From contig NC_072894.1 of assembly GCF_027943255.1 (NCBI RefSeq), forward strand, positions 130,625,601-130,689,600: a stretch of DNA of 64,000 nt, given 5' to 3'. Below the pieces are notes generated by a model. That model worked only from the letters and a program-made list of their open reading frames with translations, did not search any database and was not told the DNA's origin. The position numbers were made by a program, and so were the translations under genes. Below are positions 48,700 through 60,530 of this stretch, piece after piece (the stretch's first letter is position 1; the number at the start of each line of letters is the position of its first letter). Source of the stretch: Anastrepha obliqua. Its lineage: Eukaryota > Arthropoda > Insecta > Diptera > Tephritidae.

Positions 48700-50530
48700 C
48701 GTGAATGTGCGTTGAACGAGCAAAGTTTTACAAAAACTCAATAATTGAGCTGCCGGGTGTGCTGAGTTGGCTGTAGAGTGGGCTGGTGTGACGCGGGACC
48801 GGGTTATTCGGCTGCATTTTGCAGCTTGCCGCTCGCGCAGAAGCTTAGCGAATTCAAAGGACAACGACAGCGACAACGACAAGAGAAATGACGCAAAACT
48901 CTGCCGAGTAGCGGTGAGGCTGCAAAGAAGAGGGGTAAGTGGAAGGGGTGTGTGTGTGCCTGTTCGCAAGAACGTTTCTATGCAAATGTCCTTCAGACGA
49001 CACATCCTTTTGGTGAATGCGTACACTCGGCAATAAAGTGTGTAATTTATGCGGGTAACAGCATGCACACACACACACATACACACGAGTACAGGCGCTT
49101 GTAAGCGAATATGCAAATAAGAATTACAACAAAATTGAAAAAAATAGTAGCCATTTGAAAGAGTGTGAAAGCAAAGGTGGAGCGAGGAAAGCCAGTTGGC
49201 GTGGACACAGTCAGACATGAAATTAAATTGACTGCAATTTTCAAAACCACAAAAACTGGACAAGAGGATGAACAATGTGAGAGGGGCCATGAGATGTGGC
49301 AAAGGGACTGATGTTTGTATGATTTGTGCTGAAAACGTGTGACGGGGCCAACAGTCAGCTGATAGCTAAGCTAAAGTGCATACATTCATACACACATACA
49401 TACATAAATGCATACATACTTACATATCAACGAAGCGGCCAACTTGGCAACAAATCACACAAGCGTATAATGAATGGTTGCGCGGCCGTCGCACTTTCCG
49501 TGTATGTATGTATGTACATCTATATATGTATGTATGTATGTGTAAAATATATGCTCATGTATGCTGCTTTCTGAGAGAGCGATCAGTTGAAGCCAGCGCA
49601 ACCCGGCAATTGTGATGATGAACCGTAATTGTTGGCAGGCCGGCGGACGGTCGCATACAAGCGACAGTTAGGCGCGTCGCTTGCCGCCGAACGGGCCGAA
49701 GTGTCACAAATGAAACAGCTGCGCGTCCAACCAACCAACTGCTGGCTTAGCCTAGCCAGCTAACAGCCTGAGCTGACGGACTCAATTGCCGCCGACAGTA
49801 TCGCAAGAATGCTTGGCAAAATGTTTGAATGCGCCTTTGCACAATCGCACAGCTTCCTCACTCTACCCATACGCCCCTCTATCTCTTTCCACCCACTTAA
49901 CGCCGCCTTTCGGTGCAAGGTTTCAGTCAGCTTTTCCCTTCGGTATGGATTTCAATTGCCAACCGCTTTTTATACACCTTCCACGCGGCTGTGTTGGCAC
50001 TCAACTGAATTTCTCAGCTCGGCCTTTTGGCGCTTCTATTTTGTCCTTCTACTTTTGCCATTTCAATTTACTTATTTTTTCTTTGCCGCTCGCTTTTATA
50101 AAAGTTGCCTTTTGTGTGCGCTCTCGACTCGAGCATTTAGATGTATAGAAACTATGCAAACACCCTCGTTCGCGTGTGTGCGAATCTGTCTCGAGCTCGC
50201 CCAAGTGACAGGATTAACAGGAAGTTGCATAATCCCTGGAGCGTCATGTCATACTTGTTTGGCCACCGACTTTATAATACCAACTCTGGCGCATACGATT
50301 GCGGTGCAAAAGCTACACAGGGCAACACACAACGCAGACACACAACTTACTGCCGGTGCCGGAGTGTATTTCGGATACTACACACACACACACATGCATA
50401 GGTGTACATGTATACTAAGTGGCACAAAAGGCCGCAGCAGTAGTTGGCTGTATAATCTAATGCAGTGTCATACCCACACACACACGCACACACTCAACTT
50501 GCAGCTTAGCAATTCTGCATTTTTGATTTA
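48700..50530. other. GC-richer island inside chrb intron 1, no convincing gene
   Basis: GC content is visibly higher than in the flanks, especially at 48700-48960 and 49580-50330. Long open frames exist on both strands (203 codons on -, 48691-49302; 240 codons on +, 49809-50531). Their products are rich in Cys, Leu, Phe and microsatellite-encoded His/Thr and match no family I know. CA/GT microsatellites lie at 49065-49085, 50377-50395 and 50473-50490. It may be a regulatory region or an alternative first-exon region. Confidence 0.35.
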
Positions 50531-50790
50531 GTTTTTTGGAGATTTTTTTGCTTGTTTTTGGAGGTGTGGTTGATTAAATTTTAAAATTCATTCAGTTTGG
50601 CAGTGTGGCGTGTGCTGGGTATTTGCGGGAATTAATACAATAACTTCTAGCGCATACACTCGTTTATGCATATGTGTGTGTGCACACATACACCCAAAAG
50701 TGTATTTGCAATAAAGTTTGAAAGCCGCAAATTTAGATTTTTATGTCTTCCACTTTTATGGGGATCACCAGAGACGAATTTGGTGCATTT

Positions 50791-52435
50791 TTAACCCTGC
50801 AGCAGTCGCGCGGTCTACATATGTAATCCACCATTGTTAAATTTTAAATTTCTTGAAAATCGTGCATCGATTTCATCGGAGATTTTTGCTACTTGTAACT
50901 AACAAATTGAGAGTCACTCTCAGTTTTCCGCTGTTAATTGTCGCATGCAGTTGTGTCGCTAGAGGTTCGTGAAATTCATGGTCTACGTATGTATGCCGCG
51001 CGACCGATTACGTAAGTATTTTAAATTAGGTTTTATGCTAATAGCTAGTTATACTTTGTAAATAAAAGTGGACTTTTGGCATAATTTTTCATTTTACAAT
51101 TTTGTGGAACTTTTCTTATAATATTTACATATGTAAATTTCAGCTACTCTGCTGAAATGACTTTGGACGAACAACTCTTGTCCTTCAGAGGGCGTTGTTC
51201 TTTTCGGCAGTATATTCCAAATAAACTTGCTAAGTATGGACTGAAAGTTTTTGCACTTGTAGATGTTCATTACCCATACACCTATAACTTAGAAATTTAC
51301 GCCGGCCAACAACCCGAAGGTCCATTTCGGTTAAGCGACGAGAGATTTGATATCGTGGTGAGAATGGTGCAACCAATTTTGAATAGACATATCATATTAC
51401 TATGGACAATTGGTTTTCCTCTCTGAAAATAGCAAAGCAATGATTTGATAATGGAATTACAATGGTTGCTACCGTTCGAAAAGATAAAAGAGAAGTTCCC
51501 CGGGAATTTAGAATTGCCTCTAACAATATGCTCCTCAAAATCACTCACTCTCCATATACTCTGGTTTCTTATGTACCAAAAGCCAACAAAGTAGTAATAG
51601 CCATGTCTACAATGCACAACGATACAGCGATTGATTCTGACACCGGAGATCAACGAAAGCCGGAAATAATAACATACTATAATCGCACTAAAAATGGCGT
51701 TGATCTGGTTGACAAGATGTGTTCTCTTTATGACGTATCTAGGAATTCGACAAGGTGGCCGCTGACTAAGTTCTATAATCTTGTAAACCTCAATGCTCTC
51801 AACGCATTATGCATTTACACTGCAAACCGTAACTATGAATCTGTCAAAAGGCGTGATTTTCTCATAGACTTAGCCTTGTCTTGGATGAAACCACTGGCTC
51901 ACCAAAGATTAACACTTACCACGCTACCTAGAACACTGACATTTAAAATAAAAGACTTCTTGGATCTTCCACAAGTTGTAAGTCATCAAGGTCCAACGCA
52001 CAATAACTACGTCGGTCGTTGCTACGATTGTGGAAGGGCCCGTAATAAAAGCACCCGTAAAGTGTGTAACGTTTGCAATAAATTCATTTGTCCTGATCAT
52101 TCCAAGACTGTATGTTCGTCATGTTTCGAAAACAATTAAAACATCTCAATTATCTTCTGGTTATTTTATATATATTTTATACTTTTGTGAAGTATCTTAA
52201 TTTTTTGTTAAAAAATGAAGTTTTGGTTTTTATTTATTTTATGTAAGAACAGAAAGTTTATTTATGTTATTTTTGATTAATATTAATAAATTAAACAATA
52301 ACAAGAATACTTAAAACAAAAGCAATGGAAGAGTTAAATATTTATCTTTTGTATTTTTAATTTTAAAATGGATTACATATGTAGACCGCGCGACCAATTA
52401 CGTCAGTTTCAGGGGCGCGACTACTGTAGGGTTAA
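50791..52435 (+). mobile_element. piggyBac-family transposon with TTAA duplications, defective
   Basis: TTAA duplications lie at 50791-50794 and 52432-52435. The inverted ends are CCCTGCAGCAGTCGCGC on the left and the complement of CCCTACAGTAGTCGCGC on the right. A subterminal GTCGCGCGGTCTACATATG motif occurs near both ends, and a related one at 50977-51017. At about 1.64 kb it is shorter than a full element; the missing part corresponds to the N-terminal portion of the transposase. The well-kept ends suggest a fairly recent, possibly still mobilisable copy if a transposase is supplied in trans. Confidence 0.95.
51151..52139 (+). pseudogene. piggyBac transposase pseudogene
   Basis: Reading starts at LDEQLLSFRGRCSFRQYIPN, KYGLKVFALVDVHYPYTYNL, with the first catalytic Asp in LVDVHY (about 51262). 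A frameshift precedes MDNWFSSLKIAKQ at 51402, which holds the second Asp. A TGA at 51441 interrupts the frame, which resumes ITMVATVRKDKREVPREFRI. The third Asp is in NRTKNGVDLVDKM (about 51702). The C-terminus is a Cys-rich zinc domain (CYDCG, CNVCNKFICPDH, CSSCF) typical of piggyBac, ending at 52139. All three Asp are present, but one frameshift, one nonsense codon and loss of the N-terminal portion make it inactive. Confidence 0.92.
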
Positions 52436-53274
52436 TAAGTTTCGAGCGGATGGATCGACTCATGAGCGTGCAGATGGACATTTTCATGTGAAGTACATAC
52501 ACACATGCACACTATACATGTATGTGTGAGAAAAATGTTAAAGAGTGCAATTAATACACATCATTTTGCGTGCACAAGTTTGCTGGGCGAAACACAGCCG
52601 AATATTGAGTTTTTGGTTTAGCTTGGGTATTAAAATTAAAAAAAATACTAAGGTTATGCCCATGTTATTGCCCCATAGTGGCAATATGGAATTGAATAAA
52701 AGAAGAAATAGTTCGCTGTCTCATTATTGTTTTAGTTTTAAGTGACGGCACAAAAATATATACAAAATATCAACCTATCTCACCTAACCTCTCCCTCTGG
52801 ACGCAACCTGTCAAAAGAGCACGTTTTCTGGGTCTACCGTTGATCACACCGCAGTTATAGCGCTTAGTAAGCTGCCGCAACAACAACCAACATTTCCGAA
52901 TTTTTAATCACATGAATTAAGTGAATATCCAGCACCGAAACTGAATGGGGTTCACAGTTATATCGACCCCAGCACAGAAAAACGTAGAGCATCGCAGAGA
53001 TCATAGTAAAGGAAATCCTCTCAAGGAGTATGGAACAGTAGACTGGAGACACCGCAGATTAAATTGAAAACGAAAACGAAAGACAAAGACAACTTTATTC
53101 ACCTACTTTGCAAGGCTTTTAAGTTTATCAACAAGCATCTTAATACATAGGCCCCCATAGTAAGAATACCTTTTGGATCCGGTCAAACCTGACAGTATGA
53201 CATGCATAATATGAGGACCAGATGAAGGACGAGCGCTCAGGTCTTGAATGTACTATTGACATACATGTATCGGG

Positions 53275-53908
53275 TGTTTTTTAGCTGCATGGGAACTATC
53301 GCTATTGAGAGCTATTGAACTATCCAAATAGGGGAAATTTAAACAAAAAAAATTAAACTTTTCGCCAATTCCATAGAGCGAAGTATTAAAACAAACGCTG
53401 AAATGTCCGTTTCCACGAAAGTCCGCTCTACGTAACCGGAACGATCCGGATTATATCCGGCTAAGGACTTTCACTGCGTATATGTATAGGGAATGTTTAT
53501 GCTACTGCAGCAAAACCAACAACAACGCTGAAAATCCAATTCGTCATTGTTCTCAACTTTTTGGACTTTTCCCCTATGTGAAAAAATTTTACGTAAGGAT
53601 CTTGGCTTTCGTACCTGTAAAATATAGCTCGCGCAAGAATTGTAGGCAAATTGCTATCATTTGCGCTGCATTTTTGCTGATTGGGCTAATTTAGATTTAT
53701 TCTTCAGATTTATTGGAAGAAGTAGTCAAAAATTAGACTGATCGAATGGACCACGTAACCCGTAGCAGCGACGGACGTATGCCGGCTGTCATACTTAAAA
53801 TATTATTGCCATGAATTTATCCACCAGATTATAATAAAAAAAATTTATTCCAAAAATTTTCTGTTTTGTATTATCATTTTAAGTTCTTTGGCTCTAAAAA
53901 AACACCCG
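53275..53908 (+). mobile_element. Deleted mariner derivative (family M), copy 3
   Basis: The inverted ends are TCGGGTGTTTTTTAGCTGCA on the left and AACACCCGA on the right. Inside are decayed HTH sequence, the nested hairpin repeat at 53422-53527 and the shared tail TTATTGGAAGAAGTAGTCAA, AAATTAGACTGATCGAATGG. There is no catalytic domain. It is colinear with copy 2, including the position of the nested repeat. Confidence 0.8.
53422..53527. repeat. Interspersed hairpin repeat, copy c
   Basis: Reads CTCTACGTAACCGGAACGAT, TATATCCGGCTAAGGACTTT, then TATATGTATAGGGAATGTTT and ATGCTACTGCAGC, followed by an (AAC)n-like tail. Compared with copy a it has lost the AGCAGCATTCCCC arm, so the hairpin can no longer form. 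Confidence 0.65.
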
Positions 53909-54763
53909 ATTTAACAATTTCAGTGTAAACGGAGCAGTGAACTCCAAACTGTGCCGTCTTACAAAAGCTAGCATAGCATACGATTTTGTAATAATGAAAT
54001 AAAAATGATTAGCGAATGTAAACTTTGAGTCAAAAATTATTTCCAAGTCTTTCATTTCTTTCAGGCTGACGCAACTGATATTCGGGAAATCCTATACAAA
54101 TGAATGCAATTTCTATTATTTGCCTTCATTAAAATTTCCGGGAAGACCCGTTACATATGATAAGCGTACACATTGCTGCCAAGGTAGCTATTTTAATGAG
54201 CTCGCGATTGCTGCTTTTACGATTCCCCCTTTGAGTTTGGTAATTTTGGTAAATATCTTAACGAAAAATGAGGCAGGCATTCATGTTTACAGAACTACTA
54301 TGAAATGTGAAAATTTAGTGGAAGCTACTAAATATAGCGGGAGTGCGCGTCGGCACTTACTAGTAGTACTAATCACGCAACCAGCTAGAAGAGCATTTGC
54401 TACTCAGAGGCTTTCTAAAGATATGAAAAAAACAAATTTTTTCTTTTAAATGCTCAAGATCGCAGCAATCTTTTACGATATTTGGTGCTGATATGGGAAG
54501 AAGAGCTTTTTCGAACAATAAGTGAAATTTGTGCGCTACTTAAGAGAATTATTTATTTTCAAATAAATTTTACAGGATGTTTATGAATATAATTGAAATG
54601 TGGTTAACAAATTTATTATAATATTTTTTAAGTAGACTGAAAATATTCAAAAAGAGAAATAATCTGAATTAAATTGTAATTTTGAAAATAAAATTTAATC
54701 TAATTGATTTGTATAAACTTTGTTTTTTCAACTAAACTCTAACATTATATACCTGTATATATA

Positions 54764-54850
54764 TAATTGGCGCGTACACCCTTTTTGGGTGTTTGGCCGC
54801 GCTCCTTTTCCTATTTGTGGTGTGCGTCTTGATGTTGTTCCACAAATGGA
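54764..54850 (+). repeat. SINE-like repeat, copy 3
   Basis: Contains AATTGGCGCGTACACCCTTT, GGGTGTTTGGCCGCGCTCCT and GTGTGCGTCTTGATGTTGTT, ending at CCACAAATGGA. Nearly identical to copy 1 over about 85 bases, then the match stops. Confidence 0.65.
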
Positions 54851-55569
54851 ACATTACAGCTCACTTTATCTTGTCGATAAACGTATTTTCGTTCTCTCAG
54901 AAGTTTCTTAAACTCCTGTGTGAGCGGTTTTGCTGGCCGACAAATAGTTGGAAAAATTAGTGCATTTTTACCTTAGCTTTAGCTTAGTCAGGCACTTGTG
55001 AAAATGAAAGCAGTTAAAGGCCACTTTATAGTTATGAATAGTTTATTGGCTCATCTCTATATGGGTTAGATGAAGGTTCATTGTGGTACCACTGTGTAAT
55101 ACGCAACCCTCAGTATTTATTCATCATGGAACCATTTAGACGCTCTTGTGGAACGTAGGATAGAGTTTAACCGAATATCGGATAATTCCGTAAGAGAGTC
55201 AAAAGAATGTTTCCATAACAACCCTGCTTTGCTCCTAGTTAAGTACGCCTCTAGATACAGAGATTAATTAATAAAAGAGTTTAACTGGTTTTAAAAACCG
55301 TAAACCGAATAATTGTTTTGTACAAAAAAAAATCGACAGACGGCTCATGCAATTGTCGTTAAATTATTGTAAATATTTATTTTTTTCTTAATATTGCAAT
55401 AAGTAAATTTAAAATTTTGTATATTATAATTTTCTTTTATTTGCAATAAATACTACTACTACTCCTAGTAAGGGCTGGACAATTACAGAGGAAGTGTTTT
55501 TTCCTCTTTCTCGTCTCTTCAACTTCCGCAGTAAATGAGAAAATGCTCCTTGAGAAAATACTCCTATGC

Positions 55570-55985
55570 ACTCTTCTGCCAACCTAACAGCCAATGATCG
55601 ATGACACAAGCCACAATCTTCGAGTGGTTCGCTCGTGAGCTTGTTCGTTGAGCTTTTCTTATATATTTGCGGCCAAATTAGCCTGGTTGTAACGCAAGCA
55701 TTTACTGCTCTCCATGACTTATAGGCCTCTTAGATAATATTATTTTTTATCCTTAATTTGCAAGGAACTCCAATATTGCATCTGTTTTCAAGCAATGGAA
55801 GATTAGTAGCCTTTCTGGCTAGCTAATCGGCCTTGCAATTTCCTTCAATATCTCTATCCCGGAACCCGTATAAGACTGACCTTGAAGGCGGTGCTAATAT
55901 CATTTAAAGCTGCCAGACATTCCTGAACAACCTTTGATCGTAGTATAACTGCCTCCATTGATTTGTTGGCACCTGGTTATTCGAA
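55570..55985 (-). mobile_element. Non-LTR retrotransposon RNase H fragment
   Basis: The - strand gives AVILRSKVVQECLAALNDIS, AFKVSLIRVPG, then RDIEGNCKAD-x-LARKAT, matching the WVPGHxxIxGNxxADxLA motif of the RNase H domain. It is followed by CVTTRLIWPQIYKKS and VIDHWLLG. Stops interrupt it at several points. It belongs to the same family as the fragment at 4195-4612 and covers the segment just 5' of that one. Confidence 0.65.
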
Positions 55986-56147
55986 AAAATGTAAAACTGC
56001 CAAGTTTTTCCAATAAGTCCTAAATTAATTCAAATAAATTGAATATGCAGCTTGAGAATTATTGGCGAGACGCGTTTGATATCAACTGAAGAAATCGAAT
56101 TTTCTCACGCTGCTGAAACTGTGTTTGCTGGCATGCAATTGGCGCCG

Positions 56148-57235
56148 TGTTTTTTTTTTTTTTTTTTTTTCGGGATGACGCCCATGAAGAGGAAACTCTC
56201 ATGAGTACTGCTATACCGGCATAGCAGTATGCACGACTTGTAGCCTCACAGCTACACCTACGTACTAAACACCTCTCCACTCTACCACTCTCCCCGCGGA
56301 ACTGACCAGGAAGGAATTACCTCACGGGGCTGGTTAGCTCATAGGCTGCTAGTTACTTCGTCTACGAACCTCCGCGCGTCTTAGATCATTGTGGATATAT
56401 TTTGCATGCGCGCAGATTCGCTTCCAGTTATCGCTCGATTTTAGCATAAAATTTATAATATTTTCTCCGTTTAAAATACCACAAGTTTCGGGAGCATAGC
56501 GTGGGCATTGGAACAAGACGTGATCAGCGTCTTCTTCCCTATCCGTGCAGATTGGGCAGTTTGGGGAACTGTCATGGCCGAATCTATGGAGGTATTTTCG
56601 AAATACTCCGTGCCCTGAAAGAAATTGGGTTAGGTGGAAGTTTGTTTCCCCATGCTTCCTTTCTAACCACGTCGTAAGGATGGGTATTAGCCCATGCGTC
56701 CATCTACCTTTCGGTGATCTGTTCCACCGGTCTTGCCAGTGGGCGATCGAACGACGTCTTTCTTCCTCTGCAATAGTTTTACGACTTGCTCTACTGTCGT
56801 GTTCAGATAGCTTTATGTACACTCTCTGCATTTCTTTCGCCAAGATGTCCACGGGGACTAGCCCTGCTATAACGAAGGAAGCATCATCCGAAATTGTACG
56901 GAAGCCGCAGATAGTTCGCAAAGCGCTTAGCCGATAGACGGCTGTCAGTTTTTTTGTGAAGCTATTTAAGTTCAGTGCATCAGCCCAGATCGGTGCGGCA
57001 TACAAAAGAACCGAGCTGACTACCCTGCTATATAGCATTCTTTTGCTGTGGCTAGGTCCGCCATAGTTTGGCATGATTCGCGACAGGCAGGCCTGCACAC
57101 TCGATGCCTTCTTTACAGCGTACTCCAGGTGTGTTTTGAAGTTTAAACGGCTGTCAACCATCACTCCTAGGTATTTTATACCGTGTGTGTTTATATCTTT
57201 GTGTTTATACGTTTGCCTCTGTTTGCCTATAAAGA
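56148..57235 (-). mobile_element. 5'-truncated non-LTR retrotransposon (R1-like) with poly(A) tail
   Basis: The - strand carries the C-terminal part of ORF2 and a 3' UTR, ending in a poly(A) tract (T-run at 56150-56170 on the + strand). The 5' edge is near 57235, so it is a truncated insertion. Confidence 0.85.
56349..57235 (-). pseudogene. Reverse transcriptase ORF2 C-terminal part (R1-like clade)
   Basis: An uninterrupted frame of about 295 codons. It starts IGKQRQTYKHKDINTHGIKY, LGVMVDSRLNFKTHLEYAVK (the conserved KYLGVxxD near the end of the RT domain), then VVSSVLLYAAPIWADAL, the thumb and C-terminal region, and the zinc motif CPICTDREEDADHVLFQCPR (C-x2-C-x7-H-x4-C). The stop is at 56349. 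No RNase H domain follows. The absence of stops in almost 300 codons indicates a rather young copy. The polymerase active site is missing, so it cannot be autonomous. Confidence 0.85.
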
Positions 57236-60119
57236 TTTATGCGATGAGAAGTTGTTTTCCAAAAAATCATTAAGCACTGAAGGCATTACTTGCGCCCCCC
57301 TCTTGCCCTCCACAACTCTTTCTAGCAATCTATTTCCTCGTTGATAATCAGATTTATAATTATGACTAGCTTTTCGCACGTATCACAGCGCCAGCGAACA
57401 GAGTTAAGTGATTGGCAATTTTGTAAACAAAATTTATTGAGCTGTCAGCTATCTGGCTGTGTGCTGTTTTTCGTTGCTTTGACGTACTCCAGGAATTCCC
57501 CAAGCCCGGCCAATTTAATAGTCTAAAGAATTAGTAAACATTTTTGCATTCATTTTAAGAATTTGCTGCTAGCAAAGCACAAAAGCTGCGCTGGCACAGC
57601 GATGTTTCAAATGTATGAAAAATTAGTTTTCTAACTTTTGTTATTCTTTTATTGATTCATAAATATCATATGTTTGTGTGTGTGTGTGCATTTTGCTCAT
57701 TATTTTTTCATGCTTTTGTTATTAGTGGTGCTCAAATTTCACCAAGAGTTACACAAGAAAGAAGCTAACCAATTTTGTAAGCTGGTGACAAAAAATGGAA
57801 AAATACAAAATGAAAAAAATGGAACCAAATCGCAGTTTTGCATGAAACAATGAAGTGGAATACGAGTATTATTAAAAAAAAGGTTCTTCCACATGTGTTT
57901 GTATGTATGTGTGTAGTACGCGCGCAGCACAGCAGCTGTAGTGCGGCATGCGGAGAGGGTCATGTGTGAAGTGGTGGTCATATATCATTTTCATTTAATG
58001 GGCGCTTCGCAGCTGAAGCCGTTTTGACCCTGAAATTTGAAGTCTCTATTGTGCACGAACACACACATACGCATGTAGAATAGTCATATAAAACACACAC
58101 ACACGCGCACACTTGTAGTAATAATATGAGTTTGAGATAATTTGAATAAACTGAAAAGCGAAAACAAGTAAGCCGCAGGCAAGACGAGCGAAGGGGTGTG
58201 CCTGCAAAGCAGGCTAAATTGTTGGTAGAGGCAACTAACAAACTTATTTAGTCCACTTCAGGGGGTAGAGCGGCGATTATACACACACACACACACATAC
58301 GTGCACATGTAGAATGGGAAATGGTATGAAAATACTGGCTTCAAATACATACAAACACACACATTCGTATGCGTGTGTGCGTGCATATGTAACATATGCT
58401 CGTTTGAATGATGTGCCTATGCTGCTTGTGTATTTCGATATGGTGCCGTTGTTAATCAACCGAAAAATAATATTAATGGAAACAGCTTGCAGCTTGAAAA
58501 TTGACTACAATTCAGTTCATAAAAAAATTATTACAAAATCCTAGCATATAATTAATAATAAACGTTTGAGTGGATTAAACACGAGTTAATCATTTTAGGT
58601 TAAAGATTTTTCATTATGTCAGTGATGGAAACGAGGCAACGAGTGATTTAGAAAATGTTACAATTTTTATGCACTGCAAATGGGTAACTGTAATATTTTA
58701 TTTATGAATAATAAATAAGTATTTTTTTTAATAATGTTAACTTAAATTCTAGAAAAAAGAATGATATTGGAAAAATTGGTGCCTGAAGTCATTTTCAAAG
58801 TAATTTTTGCGAAGCTACGAAATTCGCAACGCAAAAAATTTTACTTTTATTTATTTACACCGTTTCAAATATTATTTTAGCAAACCATGTACGTATGTAT
58901 GCATATAAAAGCTCTCATATTTCCGTTAGTTAAAGCGAAAATATACTTTTTTTAATTTGCTGAAAATTAATTTTAAAATGGTAATTTTGTTTTAAATTTA
59001 TTATTATTTCCATCAATTCTATTATATATTAGCGTTAAGGAGCGACCACCTTGGCTCCTTCGCACCATAAGATCTATTCAGATTTCTTCGGAGCTCGGGT
59101 AGATTTAAAGAAGATTAAAAGGGGAACCCGGGGGAGTACAATGGACTTAATGTTTTCTGAGTGCTGTACTTGGTAGTTGTCCAGACAAAAAAAATAAAAA
59201 TTGTTAGCGTTTCTCAATGGTTTAATAATTGCAAAGTGATTTATAAAATCTATTTAACGATTATAAAAAATTTAGTTCTGATTATGAAAAAATATCAATG
59301 AAATGCGAAAAAAACAAGCACCTGGTTATATAAACCTCTGATTATATAAAAGAGTAAGCGAAATCTGTGAAGAAAAAATAAAATTCGTGCCTACTTTCAG
59401 CTTTAAAAGAAAATAAGAGAGAATATTAACGAAAATTAAAACAAAATAATAAGTTTAACAGAACGAATATATTTTTTTTACATAAAATATATTAAATCAA
59501 ATATAAAATTTAAGAGACCATATAGACCAACTAGGCGTTAACTAGTTTTAAATTAAAGACTTGGCGTGACCCGAAAACTTGCATATTTACTTATGAATTA
59601 ATTCAATTAATTTTTAGTTAACTAATTTTTAATTCCAACACTTCAAATTCAATTATAAATCGTATTTATTTAAGCAAATGCTATGCTTCGGAAAAAAATC
59701 TATCAGATTTAATTGCTTAAACTTGGTATTTTCCACTTGAAACAGCGACAAATTCTCTATAAAAATCAACCTTTTTCGAGGGATCTTAGCTGCTAACGGA
59801 AGTTAATTAAATTAATTTATGGATATGTGAATTATTAAAATAATTCAAAAAAGTTTTGATAAAACCGCAAAAAACAATTAAATTTCAATATAAGCTGGCA
59901 TTTTTTGTAATAAAGCCTAAAAACTCGAAAGGAGTTATAAATTTAAAGGAACCGTTTAAAACAATAAAAAAAGTATTTGAAAAAAGTCTACATGTTTTAA
60001 GAATGACTTGAAATGATTAAAATGTATTATTTGCTAAGCCGAAATTTTTTAAAACAAAATATCAGTTAAAAAATGGCAATAATTTTAAGAAAACCCGCAA
60101 ATCGTTAAATGTAATACGG

Positions 60120-60530
60120 TTTTTGCATATTTTTTTATGAAAAGTTTAAGATATGTGCGTAACAAAGCACGAATTCATTAAAAAAATATATTTGTTAAAA
60201 AAAAAAAATATTTAAAACGGTTCAGCTCCAAGAAAAATTAAGCAAATTTGTTTTTACAAGTGATGATGAAAGTCTTTAAAACAACTGTGATTTTTTATTT
60301 GTTAAGCAAAACTTTAAAATGTCGCTAACAATTATGAATTTCTAACAAAATGCGTTCGATACAAAACACGAATTCTTTGAAAACTATATTAGTTAAAAAA
60401 AAGAAATATTTAAAACGGTTGAGTTTTAAGAAAAATTTAAATTTTTAAGTAAACTGCTTTTTGTAAGTGATGCTGAAAGTCTTTACTTTTAAATATTTGT
60501 TCAGCAAAACTTTAAAAATCGCTAGAGTAT
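60120..60530. repeat. Two-unit tandem repeat of about 199 bp
   Basis: CACGAATTC occurs at 60168 and 60367. After it both units share AAATATTTAAAACGGTT, AAGAAAAATT, AAGTGATGATGAAAGTCTTT (GATGCTGAAAGTCTTT in unit 2) and AGCAAAACTTTAAAA. It lies in AT-rich intron sequence and has no coding potential. Confidence 0.7.

Noticed and set aside
48691..49302. 203-codon open frame on the - strand
   Set aside because: It includes a Cys/Val run from a GT/CA microsatellite and a Ser-Leu run from a CT repeat. It resembles no protein family and overlaps open frames on the other strand.
49809..50531. 240-codon open frame on the + strand
   Set aside because: The product is rich in Phe, Leu, Cys and Ser with a His/Thr run from a CA microsatellite, has no recognisable domain or splice support, and lies in a GC-richer block where stops are rarer.
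54120..54449. 109-codon open frame on the + strand
   Set aside because: No recognisable motif and no supporting splice sites; consistent with chance.
58262..58400. Dense CA/GT microsatellites with inverted halves
   Set aside because: They are ordinary dinucleotide repeats; no repeat-spacer regularity or other function is indicated.
59030..59170. AAGGAGC...GCTCCTT inverted repeat in a GC-richer patch
   Set aside because: A 7-bp stem is too short to support an RNA gene, and I could not relate the patch to a known repeat.
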